Shown: positions 46,747 through 57,644 of the stretch, one piece after another
Layout: the number at the start of each line of letters is the position of its first letter
How positions within the stretch are numbered: the first letter of the stretch is position 1
Origin: Sacculina carcini
Taxonomy: Eukaryota; Arthropoda; Thecostraca; Sacculinidae
DNA length: 64,000 bases
Assembly: GCA_916048095.2 (NCBI GenBank)
Contig: OU696575.1
Location: 3,183,001 to 3,247,000, forward strand
Direction of reading: 5' to 3'
Translations under genes and position numbers: made by a program
The notes under the pieces: model-generated
The model's input: the letters and a program-made list of their open reading frames with translations, nothing else
Told to the model about the DNA's origin: nothing
Database searches by the model: none

Positions 46747-48293
46747 TAGTGATGCAAAAAAACGTTTTTTTGGTTGCGTTTTTTTGCAAGAAAAACATGT
46801 TTTTTTGTTTTTTTGGTGTTTTTTGTTTTTATAGAATTAGTCCCAATTGTCATCGGATGTTGGATTTTAGTACATAGAAACGTGTTTAATTGACGTTTTG
46901 TACATCTTTACGTGTCTTATTTCAAAGATAGTTTGATAATAGTATACAAAACCAAAATATTCATCAATAAATACCTCAGGAGACTGTTTGAATGTGCATC
47001 CGGGTCCGGTGGTTAAGTTTTTTTTATTGAGAAAACCCATGTTTTTAAACATGGTTTTAATGATGTGGATATTTTAACTAGTTTGTCAGCAGAACAAAAC
47101 AAATTCATTGAGTAATCATGTTTTTTTTTAAAGAAACCATGTTTTTTATGAAAAAAATGCAATCATGCTTTTCAAACTGGTTTTAAATTCGTTTTATTAA
47201 TGTACAGGTTCAGAAAATGTTTACAGCAGAACAAGACAAGTGAATTGGTTGGTCAAGTGTTTTTTTGACAAACGTTTATTTAAACTAACGCTTTTTTAAT
47301 GAAACAACACTTTCTAGAACAGTCTCTATGGAAGATAGATTTGATTGATGTACGTTCAAATACCTTTTGTATATCAAGTAGCCTGCTGGTATAAGCGGCT
47401 GGTTAAACCACTTGATTTAAAGTGTTTTTTTAAACCATGTTTTTTTCAAAATACATTTTTTTGAAAAACGGTTTTCATAGATGTAGAGATTTTGGAAAAA
47501 ATTGGCGGCAGATCAAGGAAAGTTGAACCAAATATATTGGTTTTTTATAAGTAACCTGTTTTTAGAACTATTTTTATTGATGATGGCTTCTTTGATGTAG
47601 TTATTTGTGTTCAAATACCTTTTTGTACATTAAATATATTTCCTCAGTCGTTTTTTCCAACACGAAAATATTGCGCGTTTTCTGGTGAGGATTGGCACTC
47701 TGACTTATGCGACCCGCTTTTATTCGTAGTCTCATTAGGGACACTATGTTTGTGTGTATATTTGTAGTCTTTGTGTAAATATTTGCAGTGTTTGTACTTT
47801 TATATTTGCAAATAATTTATCTGCTGAATGAAATGATGAAGCTTATTATAATCAACGTAGTTCATTGCTGGTAGGAAAAAGGTAACATGATAAAAAAGTT
47901 ATGCCACCTGTTGTATTTTTTAATACACTTTCAGTTTTTAGCAGAAAAAAACGGTTCTCAAACCCTGTTTTCTTATACAATTATTAACTCAATAATTGAA
48001 TGCAAAGCTGTACCTGTACATAGAAGTGCCGCACAGTACCGTGCAAACAATGATATTAGGGCTTTCAGACACATTATAACAATTTTATTGTGCATATTTA
48101 ATGATAATTCAATTTGATAGGGTCACTAATAGCATGAATAACTCTTGTGTTGATAAGAAATAATTCATTCAACATCCCAAATATATCATTTCCATAATTT
48201 GAATTATTTGCATGACTCTTCAAAAAAAACAAAAGAACTTGTTTTTTTGTCGAGTTTTTTTTGGCAAAACACGTTTTTTAGGTCGCAGCTCTA
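46747..48293. mobile_element. hAT-B copy B (uninterrupted, opposite orientation to copy A)
   Basis: It begins TAGTGATGCAAAAAAACG and ends GTTTTTTAGGTCGCAGCTCTA, with a perfect 8-bp duplication GCTGCAAG at 46739-46746 and 48294-48301. Over 1547 bp it is the inverse of hAT-B copy A without the LTR and LINE insertions. It has no transposase. It landed about 30 bases inside the right end of the TIR element. Confidence 0.88.
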
Positions 48294-48661
48294 GCTGCAA
48301 GTCAATAGTTGGCCTCGTGTGACCACGGCTTTATAGTAATGACCGCAAAAATGTTATTGATGTTGCTTCAGTGAGGCAAGCGAGCACGTGTTGCAGCTTG
48401 TATTTCCTTGCACCAGTGTGTTTGTGCGAGCGTAAACACTACATGTGTGAATTCTCCCCGTCCTCACGTAAACAGCCTGCCCTCACAGTCTTATATTGTC
48501 GCACTGTTTCGTCGCCTCAAACGTGGGAAACGTGGGAAACGCCACCTTTTCCACTATTCCAAGCTTCAAAACATCTTGTGGTACTCTCTGGTTCGTGCGC
48601 GTTTCCAAAAATGGCAGCGCAATATCGTGCGTACCCTAAACCATGTAATAATCATCAGTAT

Positions 48662-49030
48662 TCATGGGCGTAGATTTGTGTCGAGGCTCGGGGGGGGGGG
48701 GGGGGGGGGTGACAGCCATCATGCATTAGTGTTCAAAGTTAACTCAGTTGGTCAATGGCATGGGACCCTCAACTATTTTCAGCCTATTCAATTACAACAC
48801 ACATACCCCAATGAATAGTGTATTGCGTAATATAATTATTAATAAATTTATAATTTCTTACATTTTTGGTCTATTGTCATTTGCCTTCCAGGCTGATTTT
48901 GATGATAATATACCCAATGAACTGAAGGCAGCAGAATTCTCGGGGGGTATAATTGCATATTCATACCCCCCAGCCAATTTGTCGGGGGTATATATACCAC
49001 CCATACCCCCAGGATTTACCCCATGTCAGT
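48662..49030. mobile_element. Probable G/C-run-rich insertion within hAT-A copy 3
   Basis: Relative to hAT-A copies 1 and 2, copy 3 has about 370 extra bases here. They start near GGGCGTAGATTTGTG, then a run of about 18 G (from 48691), and end with palindromic cccccc/ggggg blocks (cggggggtataattgc, cataccccccagcc). It may be a MITE like hAT-C, but I could not match its termini. Confidence 0.4.
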
Positions 49031-49410
49031 AGCGCACATATAACTCATGAACTTATGCTAAATTTTCACGGCAAATATTCGATATCGTGATTTTCAGACC
49101 TGATTTTCCACCTGCTTTCCAATTTTATCCCGATTTAAACCATTTTTGTGCCTCTTATCTGCAAAAAGGTACCATACTCCGTAATGAAGTCACCTTATAA
49201 CATGGAATATAACAAAAAGTAACCTAATGACCTAAATGTAACCCAAAAGCAAAAAATTAACCTAACGACGAAAGAGTAACTTTTGGTAACCTAATAACTT
49301 CTTTATTTATTATCGTACACATCTTTTTTCTGTTGTCTTAGGTATCTTATGAAAAGTGACCTTCAGGGGAAAAAGAAACTTTATTTACTTTTGACAGCCC
49401 TATTCATTAC

Positions 49411-50196
49411 TAAACAACTTTTTCCAGAATTTCCGCTTAAAGAATCAAGGGGCCTTTTAGACACGGCAAAATTCAGTGTTTGTCACTCAGTAACGCGGTC
49501 TCAATCGCTGGTTGTGTGTCCAATACTTGACCATGTTCTGAACCAACTCCTGCTGTTGATTGTGTTGCTATCAAGGTTGCATGCAGTGAGAGTTTCAACT
49601 GTACAGCCGCCAACGATACAGCGAGTTTGCTGGGCGTAGCGCGTACTTTAATGCTTTTTATTGTTATTTCGTGGAAGTTGCTTTGGTGAGGACTCCAGGA
49701 ATTTTTACATTATCTGTATTCCTGCAGACATGAACATATGTGTGTGCAAGTGTGTGTGTGCAAGTGTGTGTTTGTGAGCTTTGTTGTGTGATCGCGGCTT
49801 TCACCGAGTATATTGCAGTGTGTTGCAGCGTGTTGCAGCGGTGTTGCAAAGCCTGTAGTGTTAACATGGCATCGAAGGCTGAATGATAGATGGTGACGTG
49901 TTGTGAGTAGAGTTGTGTGAGTCGCTTTTGCTACGTGTTATGTAACAGACAAGTAATTTGTGGAGATTTGTAAGTCCATAGTGAACAATTTTAATGCAAA
50001 AACGAAATACTATGTGTGACTAAGTTGTGTTCATTTATTAATTCCATCATCATTATGTCTTGTTTATTTCTGAGTTTGTTTTATTGTGATTTCAGCGTAC
50101 GTGTTTCACTGTATGTATAGAGGATCATTTTACGTTCCCTCGCTGATTTTTGGTGCAAGGTTAACTTATTGCTAAATGCTCTTTCTGTTTTTACAG
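49411..50196. other. Interval upstream of the scribbler-like exon
   Basis: No coding frame is recognised. A GT-rich patch (tgtgtgtgcaagtgtgtgtgtgcaag) lies at about 49740-49770. The interval ends in a pyrimidine-rich tract CTCTTTCTGTTTTTACAG at 50179-50196, a strong splice acceptor, so it contains the end of an intron and perhaps 5' UTR exons or a promoter that I cannot place. Confidence 0.5.
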
Positions 50197-50327
50197 GTTC
50201 GGGTATCAGTATGTAATCAAGCTACTCAGTTTCTCGTCAACCTTGTGCAGATTGAGAACGTGTGCGGGCATTATTGCACACGCTTAGCGTAGTCTGTGAT
50301 GTCTGTGTTGTAAGCACCAGCGTAGAC

Positions 50328-51023
50328 ATGTCAAGTCCCCATCGACCGAGAACACGCTTCTCCGCTCGGCCACGTGGCGCGAACAACGTTGATTCCACAG
50401 AAATCAGGTTCGATTCTGCTAGGCGTAGCGAAAACTGCGCCGCCGGTCATGATTTTGATTCTGTCACGGCTGATTGTGCATCAGTATTGGCTGGTGATAA
50501 ATCGGCACAGGGTGTTGGCTCACGGCGACAATCTTCCGCCAGTTGTCTAGAAGCTAGTCGACCGGGCAAGAGGGCACGCTCGTCGTTGTCGTGCACTCTC
50601 AATCCCATTGTCTGTTTGGAGTCTGTTGGCGAGTTTGGTGATGGATGCCGGTTGCCCATTATGTCGGAACTACGCGACAGTGAATCAGACCAGTGCTCGT
50701 CGAAAAAGCACTTGTCGTCCAACGTGGAAGTTGTTGAGACAATGTCGTTTCCCGAGCAATGTCCCAAACCAGTCTTAAACGGTGTCCATCATGACACTCG
50801 GCTCGGTCAGCGTCACAGACATCACCAACGAGCTTTGAATGCGGCACACATGCAGGTCTCGACGTGCGCTGAATCCATCGCGGCCAACTGCGGGCACGCT
50901 CGAGGTGGAGTGGTGAAACGCCGTCGAGGTCGACCGCGTCGTTGTCCTCACACTACCGCACCTCGGCCCGGCGCTCTGTGTTCCTCACAATCTCCTTCCC
51001 AGTCGAGCTGCTCTCGTGATCAG
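50328..51023 (+). CDS. sbb: Scribbler/Brakeless-like nuclear regulator (ZNF608/609 family), first coding exon
   Basis: The exon runs from the acceptor at 50195-50196 (TTTTTACAG/GTTCGG) to the donor CAG/GTAATA at 51023/51024; translation should begin at the ATG at 50328 (gtagacATGTC), after an in-frame stop at 50253. It encodes exactly 232 residues in phase 0: a basic, Ser/Arg-rich start (MSSPHRPRTRFSARPRG), an acidic Ser-rich middle and a basic AT-hook-like stretch VKRRRGRPRRC near the end. No domain here is diagnostic alone; the family call comes from the next exon. Together the three exons give an open frame of about 1135 residues. In Drosophila, Scribbler/Brakeless is a nuclear transcriptional co-repressor; that role is inferred by family, not seen. 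Confidence 0.7.
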
Positions 51024-51738
51024 GTAATACGGGCGCTGATATAGCCGGTACGCACATCTTTGCTCGTTTGTTTGATGTGTTACGGTGCTTGGCCCTGCAT
51101 TTAACATTTTCATGCCATAGAATTGTCACTGGGTTTCATGAATGCAGCACATCGTCAAAGGTGTTAGGTCATAATATGAGGCATAATAAAGACAAACGTC
51201 TACGTTTCAAGCGTTTATTCATTCATGATTTCTGCCAATACTATACTATTTTCATGAGCAAACTGCTCCTTTTATATTGGAGTGTTTGATGAGAATGTAG
51301 AACTTATTTGCAGTAGATATTTGCAGAAAGTAAGGGCTTAACTTCAATGAAAATGTTGATTCCTAAGGAATGTGTTATCAACTTTGAATTTGAATTTAAG
51401 TTGAATTTATAGCGTATTATCTACCGTCGAAGACTGGGACTTTTGTGGTTATATATAATGCTTTATTCACGCGATGTGGTGGCGATTTCGTGAATCAGCT
51501 AATGTCAGTGGAATTGCGTTTTGGTAGCCTGTTTCTACTATATAAAATAGTATTTTCCACATAATTCCTCTAGGGCATCGATCTCCCGAAATTGCTTTCA
51601 GCTATAGTACATGTTATTGTACACCAACAATAATTTCATAATAATTATAATTACGTTGATAATTCTTCATACTTTTGGCGTGCTTTTCCGATTGGATTTT
51701 TGCATAACGAATGATCGTCGTTGGTTCATCTGATGAAG

Positions 51739-51938
51739 ATGGCCAGCGACAGTCGGTCTGACGCTGTTGATCAGGGCGGGGGCGGTGGCGGCAGTGCTGG
51801 TGCTGCCGTTCTCTTGAGAGGTCACGTGTGGCGAGATATTGACGCGGGTGGGCTTCTGGTGGTGTCGGTGGAGTGGTGCGGACGCCAGTATTCCGGTACT
51901 TTGCTGGACTGCGCCGTTCATCAGTGGGCTCCCTCCAG
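51739..51938 (+). CDS. sbb: Scribbler/Brakeless-like, exon with the family signature
   Basis: The exon encodes a Gly-rich linker (QGGGGGGSAGAA) and then VLLRGHVWRDIDAGGLLVVS and VEWCGRQYSGTLLDCAVHQW ending APSR. The VEW-x-G-x-x-Y-x-GTLLDC-x-x-H-x-WAP pattern is what I know as the conserved N-terminal block of ZNF608/ZNF609/Scribbler (VEW...YVGTLLDCTKHDWAPPR). It ends at donor TCCAG/GTCAGC (51938/51939) in phase 2. An acceptor at 51737-51738 (GATGAAG/ATGGCC) gives phase 0, matching the previous exon; an alternative acceptor at 51773-51774 also keeps the frame. The frame continues open past the donor, but the family pattern and splice phase favour splicing. Confidence 0.78.
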
Positions 51939-52363
51939 GTCAGCCGCTCGCTCGCAAGATGCATCTTTTCACCGATAAGGGATTGGGCAATTTCAATGGC
52001 GAACGTGAGCCGATGTGAACTGATTCCCCACATGAAATGCTATTTTCAAATATTTCACGTTTGGAAATTTGGTCGTTGGACGTTGAAATTTGGACGTTGG
52101 TCATTTTTGGAAATACTTTCAGGAATATGAGAATTTTATAGACAAATTAATCCATTTTTCTAGAGTCTGCATTATTGAATCACTACTTTTGGGTGGTCGA
52201 CCATCAAAATGTTGTTCATGCAAGCTATTTATGTTGTTCATGCAAGCAAATTCTATACTTGGTGAATCCTGGTTTGTGTTGAACGTTTTGGTCAGATATT
52301 GAGCTCATGTTTACTATTACAATTACCCAAAAACACAACCAACTATTTAGATAGGTCCATGAC

Positions 52364-52635
52364 CAGTGGCGGTGCCGGGATTTTTCCAATGTGGGGGCTG
52401 AGGGGGACTAAGGAAAAAGTTGAGGGGGCTTGGCGAAGCATGAAGAACTACACTCGAACGCTGACTACATATTATAATAAGGTACTGGGGCACACTGATT
52501 GAGTCCTCGAACTTGAACCAAACTCACAGGACTTCATTCACAGTGGTAAGAAATTTTAATGTCCACGATTATGATTTGGGGGGGGGGCTCCAGCCTCCAC
52601 CCTCCCTCCCCAAGCCCCCCTTGGCGCCGCCACTG
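52364..52635. mobile_element. hAT-C MITE in a scribbler-like intron
   Basis: The ends CAGTGGCGGTGCCGGGATTT and CTTGGCGCCGCCACTG are inverse. Flanking octamers TCCATGAC and TCCATTAC match at 7 of 8. The 272-bp interior is GC-run-rich with the family blocks ctaaggaaaaagttgagggg and atgattttgggg-like sequence. It sits between coding exons at 51938 and 53432. Confidence 0.88.
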
Positions 52636-53431
52636 TCCATTACAGTGAAACAAGCGTATTACCCGTGGTCTGTGGCATGCCTTCTGTGTGTGGCTGATAT
52701 GAAACACTATATATGTAGATAGCCATGAACAATGTTGCGAAAGAGTGGAAGATTATTCTTATATGCTAAATTTACGTTGTTGTTCTCGCGCCATTTTTGT
52801 ACACTATGCTCAGAATTATTTGCGGTGGTATTTTGTATAACAGTTGGATACATTTTCGCAAATCGATCCTTGTTATTTGCTCATGAATGCTGCAGTAATT
52901 TTATGGTGATGTTAGATGTATCCTTGCTATCCGAAAATGTTTGATCATTGTGATAATGATGTGATATTGAAAATAATGAGATCATTAGATATTAAAAATA
53001 ATGAGATCATTAGATACTAAATTGATGATATGATATTATCTATATGTTGGATATACGTTTATTAATGTTTATTCTATGTTACAAACTTTTACTAATTTAT
53101 TGTATATATTGATATACATATACATGTATTTGTAGTGTTAGGTTTTCTTATTTTCATAGCTTAGTATTTAGCATATTTAAATTGAATACACATGCTGTGT
53201 ATATGTGATGTGTATATTTATTTGTACACATACATTTTCCCGTTTAATAACTACATTAGGATTTTACGTTTTCCAGCTTTCCAAGTGTCACTATGCTGAG
53301 AGTATCTGAGGCTGATATTTCATGAACATTATAAATTAAGACTATTGCCGGCAAAATTCGCCCCCAATTCTAAACATTACTCATATTTCGAATCTGTGAC
53401 GTTTCGACTAAATGTCATGTTATGCATATAG

Positions 53432-55943
53432 GCCGGTTTTGGACGCCATGTTTGGAGGGTGCTCTGTTCCTCAAGTGACCAATGAGCCTGCGGTCTCTCG
53501 CCCGTTCTCACGAGGTCGCGGAAGAAGACGCCGACGCGGTCGACCGAGATCCAGCATCAGGATTCATTCTCCTGATACTATGGCTTATGGAGTTGATCGC
53601 GACATCCACGTTCGTGACTCAGACCGCATTGCCGACTCTCCATTGACTGTACCCAACCAGACGCCCAAGTCTACTTCAGATACTGAAGACTCGTTGAGAA
53701 CTCCTCCGTCGAATTTTAGCGTTGTTGATGAGGATGAGGCTTATTCCCTTGTGGAATCATTTGTTTGTTCGTATGAAAACTGTTCTAGTCGATTTACCTG
53801 CGAAAAGCTATTGATTAAGCATGAGAAGTCAGCTCATTCTTCTTTGAATTTGTATGAACGTTCATCCAAGGATGTTTCTGAGTGTTCGATGAATCTTATC
53901 TCATCCAAAGACAGCCATGGCATTGCCTCGGGCGCTCAGCGATCACCGGGGATTCACCGTTCGAATATTACAGACGATTCGTTGAATCATGAATTTTCAG
54001 ATATCCCCAGTGATGGTGCCACCAAAGTATTTCAGTCTCATTCAGTTGATGTTTCGTCAATTGGTTCTGTAACTGCTTCCTCCTGGATATGTCATGATGG
54101 TGAAAGCTCATCCTTCGTCACTTCTAAGAATAAGGAGCGTCACAATGATACTCCCACGATAAGTGAATGTTCAGCAGACGCTACTCATGAGTCCGATACA
54201 TCGGATCGATCCCGAGAGCCGACATCCAAAACGCCAATGACTTGCTTGAATACGGCTTCCGATGCTAACAATGTAACCCCTGATGTTCCTAGCCTTGCTT
54301 TACCGACCAATGACAACAAATCCAGCTGCAACAGAGAGTGTGTTATTGATCACCAATATAAGCATGTTCTACCAAAACCATTTCATTCAGGTGGTGGTTT
54401 ATCATATACTTCTTCCAACTGTGGATCTGTTCCGTGCTTGGAAAGCAATAGGTCAGTTCTGCATTCTCAAACAATATCAGAGAAGTCTCTCCTGCAAAGT
54501 CAGTCAGATGTAATTGTAATCTACGAAAACAATACTGAACAGGCGAATGGCGTAAACATGGATCTGCCTTCTATTCTTGGAGCTAATGACGGTAACGTTT
54601 CAGCGTCATCAGGAATGAAAACATGTGTTCTATCAGAAACAAACTCCCCTGAACAATTGAGACCCAATACTACGTCAGCTATATGTTCAACGATTCGGAG
54701 GCCGCCTGTTTTCATTGCTGTGTCTTCTTCAAACTCAAGCGTCGTCAAGAATACCCACTCCTCGGAATGCAGTTCCCATTTGACAGCGACGACAGAATTC
54801 CGCAACGTTTTGAAATCTGTTATACCCCAAACGTCACACAGTTCAGTGCTAGCACCGGCTTGTCGAATCGACAACACCATTCCATCTTCCGCAGCTACTG
54901 TTACAAATGGATCGACTCAACTTTCCCCTGCTACAGCGTGCAGTTTTTCTTTGTTGCCCGGATATCAGTATCCTCCCGGTTTCCCCGTTCCTCTTGTTAT
55001 CAATACTTCTATTATGGACATTACCACCCCTAGTAGCACAACAGTTTCGCATACAATGCCGTCGGCCAAAACTACGAGCTCTCTTGGGAGTCCAGCAACG
55101 CCGGATGGTAGAGTGCGTGTGGTCAAGGATGGTCGACATTCAAAAAATTCTAACGAATCTAAGAAGCAAAGTAGACATGATAAGTCGAAGTTTACTTCCA
55201 ACTCGGCTAAAACCGATTCTAATGTCACGAGTAATGGCTGGTCTTCAATTAATAATCCAGCTGCGCCAGTTCATCTATTGAATGATATTCACCCTGCTCG
55301 AGACGAGTGTGTGCAAGAGAATATTCAGGAAAGCACATATGTCACTGACAGCCGTTTGAGGTCTCGTGTTGTACTCACTGATGCCGTTGAAAGTAACCTT
55401 GTTCCTGTTTGGGCCAGGAACATGGCGTACTTCTCCGGTGAACCTGGATCGAATACCCAACAATGTGAGTATGTCGGCGTTCCGACCAGTTATTCGGATA
55501 GACTCATTCTCAATGCCGAATCGCTTCCTGTTCCGGACAAACTTCAGCGCACATTCCACACTGCTTCACCAACTGGCGTTTGTTTCCCGCTGCCTCCAGA
55601 CATACGCCACCCGACGGTAGCAACCAACTGGGGTGCTGTTCATCGGGAACCACCTCCACTTTTTTCATTACGACCGATTCCGGCCACTGTTTCATCCCTG
55701 TCTGTAGATCCTCATTTGGCTTCTGCGCTACTGCCGAGGACGCCAGACAACGTGAACGTGTTACGTCATAGCGGCGCTTTGAGTATGAGTGAACCAAACA
55801 GTGCCCTGGTATATGCCCGTGGCCTAGACCCTCGCACTATTGCCGGAAATTCCGTTTATAGCCAGGTTGATATGACGACGTCAATGTCGCCTCGTTTGTA
55901 TCCGGCAAGAGATCACGCGGGTATTCTTCATCGTCGTCAATAG
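53432..55943 (+). CDS. sbb: Scribbler/Brakeless-like, large 3' coding exon
   Basis: An acceptor (TGCATATAG at 53423-53431) opens the exon in the phase required by the donor at 51938, giving WAPSR-PVLDAMFGG. About 837 codons follow to TAG at 55941-55943. An AT-hook-like stretch (RGRGRRRRRGRPRS) lies about 25 residues in, and one C2H2 finger with spacing C-x4-C-x12-H-x4-H (FVCSYENCSSRFTCEKLLIK then HEKSAH) about 110 residues in, near residue 409 of the protein. The rest is long, Ser/Thr/Pro-rich and probably disordered, with a Pro/Leu-rich patch (PLPPDIRHPTV). One finger, basic patches and long disordered tails fit the ZNF608/609 layout. The upstream ATG at 53412 belongs to the intron and is probably not used. 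Confidence 0.72.
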
Positions 55944-56790
55944 TCATAGAACTGTGTTTTCTGACGCAATAATTCATAGATGTTGACCTTCATGGTTGCA
56001 TTTTTAGACTAGTCTATCGACGAGCTTAGGAGCACCGGTGTTGATTGTGCTGTGGAATTGTATTGTGAATTGTGTTGATTGTGCTGTCTGTGATCATTCG
56101 GCTGACTGTAACACTGCACTAAATCTGCAAATGGGTAGACTATTGAAGCTTGCGTTGCCACGGATGGCTTGTGATGATGTCCCGTCATGCGAATGCTATT
56201 TTTTATAACTGTGATTGTAGTTTTGTCAGTGTAGAAAGCACGTGCTTTTAAGTGATTATATTGTTTTAGTTTTATAACATGTAAACTGAGTCAAGTGGAT
56301 TTTGTGTTGTGATAGTATTTAGTGAGACGCTATTGAATTTCTTAGTGAGTTTATATTGTTCCTCTGTTTTTGTTGTCCTTTTATGCTGGTGATTTTCGTG
56401 TGGATTTGTATTTTTCGGTGTTGGATTTTTCGCACATGTTTGGAGCATATTGCGGAGGCGGTCATTGACGTTTTGTTATATTTCATGATTCGCAAAGCAC
56501 AACATGAACATTTTATTCATTGTATGTTTATAATTCCAAGCGTTGCATATCTTCAAACATTGAGGGTGAGGAAGAGATTAAAGTGGGAGTGAGGGATCTA
56601 ATTTGAGACTTGGTCTTAGCTAAGTTCTGTAATGTAATTTTTTACGCTGCTTTAGATTGGACATTTAATTGCAGGATACGGTTTTCTGTATATTCAGCCA
56701 ACGTTTGTTCAGGGACTATTCTTCGCGTCAATTGCAAATACGAATTCCGCGCACACCTTATTAACATACGCGAACAATGATAAAAATAAA
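55944..56790 (+). other. Probable 3' UTR of the scribbler-like gene
   Basis: The interval is non-coding and AT-rich after the stop. The first canonical AATAAA I see is at 56785-56790, a possible polyadenylation signal. The end of the transcript is not otherwise marked. Confidence 0.35.
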
Positions 56791-56955
56791 CTCTCTAAGT
56801 AGGATTAACACTATCGACGGATTGGCAGCCAAGATTAGATTGATAATATATTCTACAAGACGGGAATTCTCAGATAGGTATGATTGACGTGAGACGGTTC
56901 TCTTTTGAAGCGGGGAATCGTGGTCACGGATCAGTGCTTACCTTATACCTTAGGG

Positions 56956-57170
56956 CAGTGGTGGGCAAACCTTTCAGACAATGGGTCACATTGTAATTTT
57001 GCACCGTACCGAAGACCAAACTAACGTTTTAAAACAATTTGTCCGTTTTACATAAGTTGCTGCAGTGCACATTAATTGTTTACACATAGCTAAAAATAGA
57101 AAGTCAACCTACTAATCATAACTCAAAACTTTCCAATCACAATTTAAAGCCTTTTTGTCGCAGTTCAATA
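56956..57170. mobile_element. Partial hAT-like left end (CAGTGGTGGGCAAACC)
   Basis: CAGTGGTGGGCAAACCTTTC at 56956 is a typical hAT MITE terminus. No inverse partner was found in the following kilobase, so it is a one-ended remnant; the right border given is nominal. Confidence 0.4.
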
Positions 57171-57644
57171 TGTGGCAACTAATTACTTGGCGAATGTTGA
57201 GGATTACCAGGCCGAATTGGATGGTCTGTTCGGTCACATTTGGCTTGCGGTGCATTGTTTACCCACTGCTTATCTACGGCTCAGATATCTTCACACATTC
57301 TCCAATACACACGTGCACGCCAGCACACACTGTAGGTTTACATTCGAGTACTTCGTGTTAACAGACTTTTACGGCTTGTTTCACGACTGGACGGCACGAA
57401 ACGTTTTCTTAATGGGGATATTTCGAGACGGAGCTGCACAGAAGAACAAACGCAGATTCTTCATATCACGCTGCAGAATGTCTGGTATCTGCATGCACAC
57501 GGCAGCCGTGCAATATTTCCACTCAAATGCAATTTGTCGCGAGCATATTGGTGTCTGCTTGTGTGTCTGTATGTCTTTTCTTTAATATCATGCATGCACG
57601 TGGAGGAAAATATGAAAAGATAGTATAGGATAATATGTTATTAG
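57171..57644. other. Interval with overlapping short frames, no identified gene
   Basis: Frames of up to about 137 codons overlap at 57172-57585, giving a product rich in His, Phe and Cys with no motif I recognise. It may be chance or an old exon. Confidence 0.25.

Larger units (their letters stand above)
40840..48333. mobile_element. TIR element of unassigned superfamily, second layer of the stack
   Basis: The left terminus TAAAGCCGTGGTCACACGAG and the inverse right terminus CTCGTGTGACCACGGCTTTA are perfect for at least 26 bases. Just inside the left end is a 12-bp-arm hairpin (TGGCCAAGCCAA, 40869-40895), and related CAAGCCAACGATTGTCC sequence lies near the right end. The flanks TCTTATTG and TAGTAATG match at only 5 of 8; hAT-A copies 1 and 2 show the uninterrupted site near 1120 and 35362. 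The element's own DNA is about 0.7 kb and non-coding; the rest is later insertions (L2-like LINE, piggyBac, hAT-B). Confidence 0.8.
40526..49402. mobile_element. hAT-A copy 3, outer shell of a nested stack
   Basis: The left end CACGGCTATCAAAAATGTAAC and right end TTTACTTTTGACAGCCCTA match the other hAT-A copies. Flanking octamers TTTATTAC (40518-40525) and TTCATTAC (49403-49410) agree at 7 of 8. The element's own DNA is 40526-40839 and about 48334-49402; the middle is occupied by the TIR element 40840-48333. The right part also carries a further G/C-rich insertion at about 48662-49030. Confidence 0.8.

Noticed and set aside
52580-52620. Poly-G/poly-C runs as regulatory G-quadruplexes
   Set aside because: They belong to the interior of hAT-C MITEs and vary in length between copies; no evidence of a host regulatory role.
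53412-53431. ATG at 53412 as the start of a separate 843-residue gene
   Set aside because: The codon lies just inside a probable intron, right after an in-frame stop. The acceptor at 53430-53431 fits the phase of the upstream signature exon, so an internal exon is more likely.
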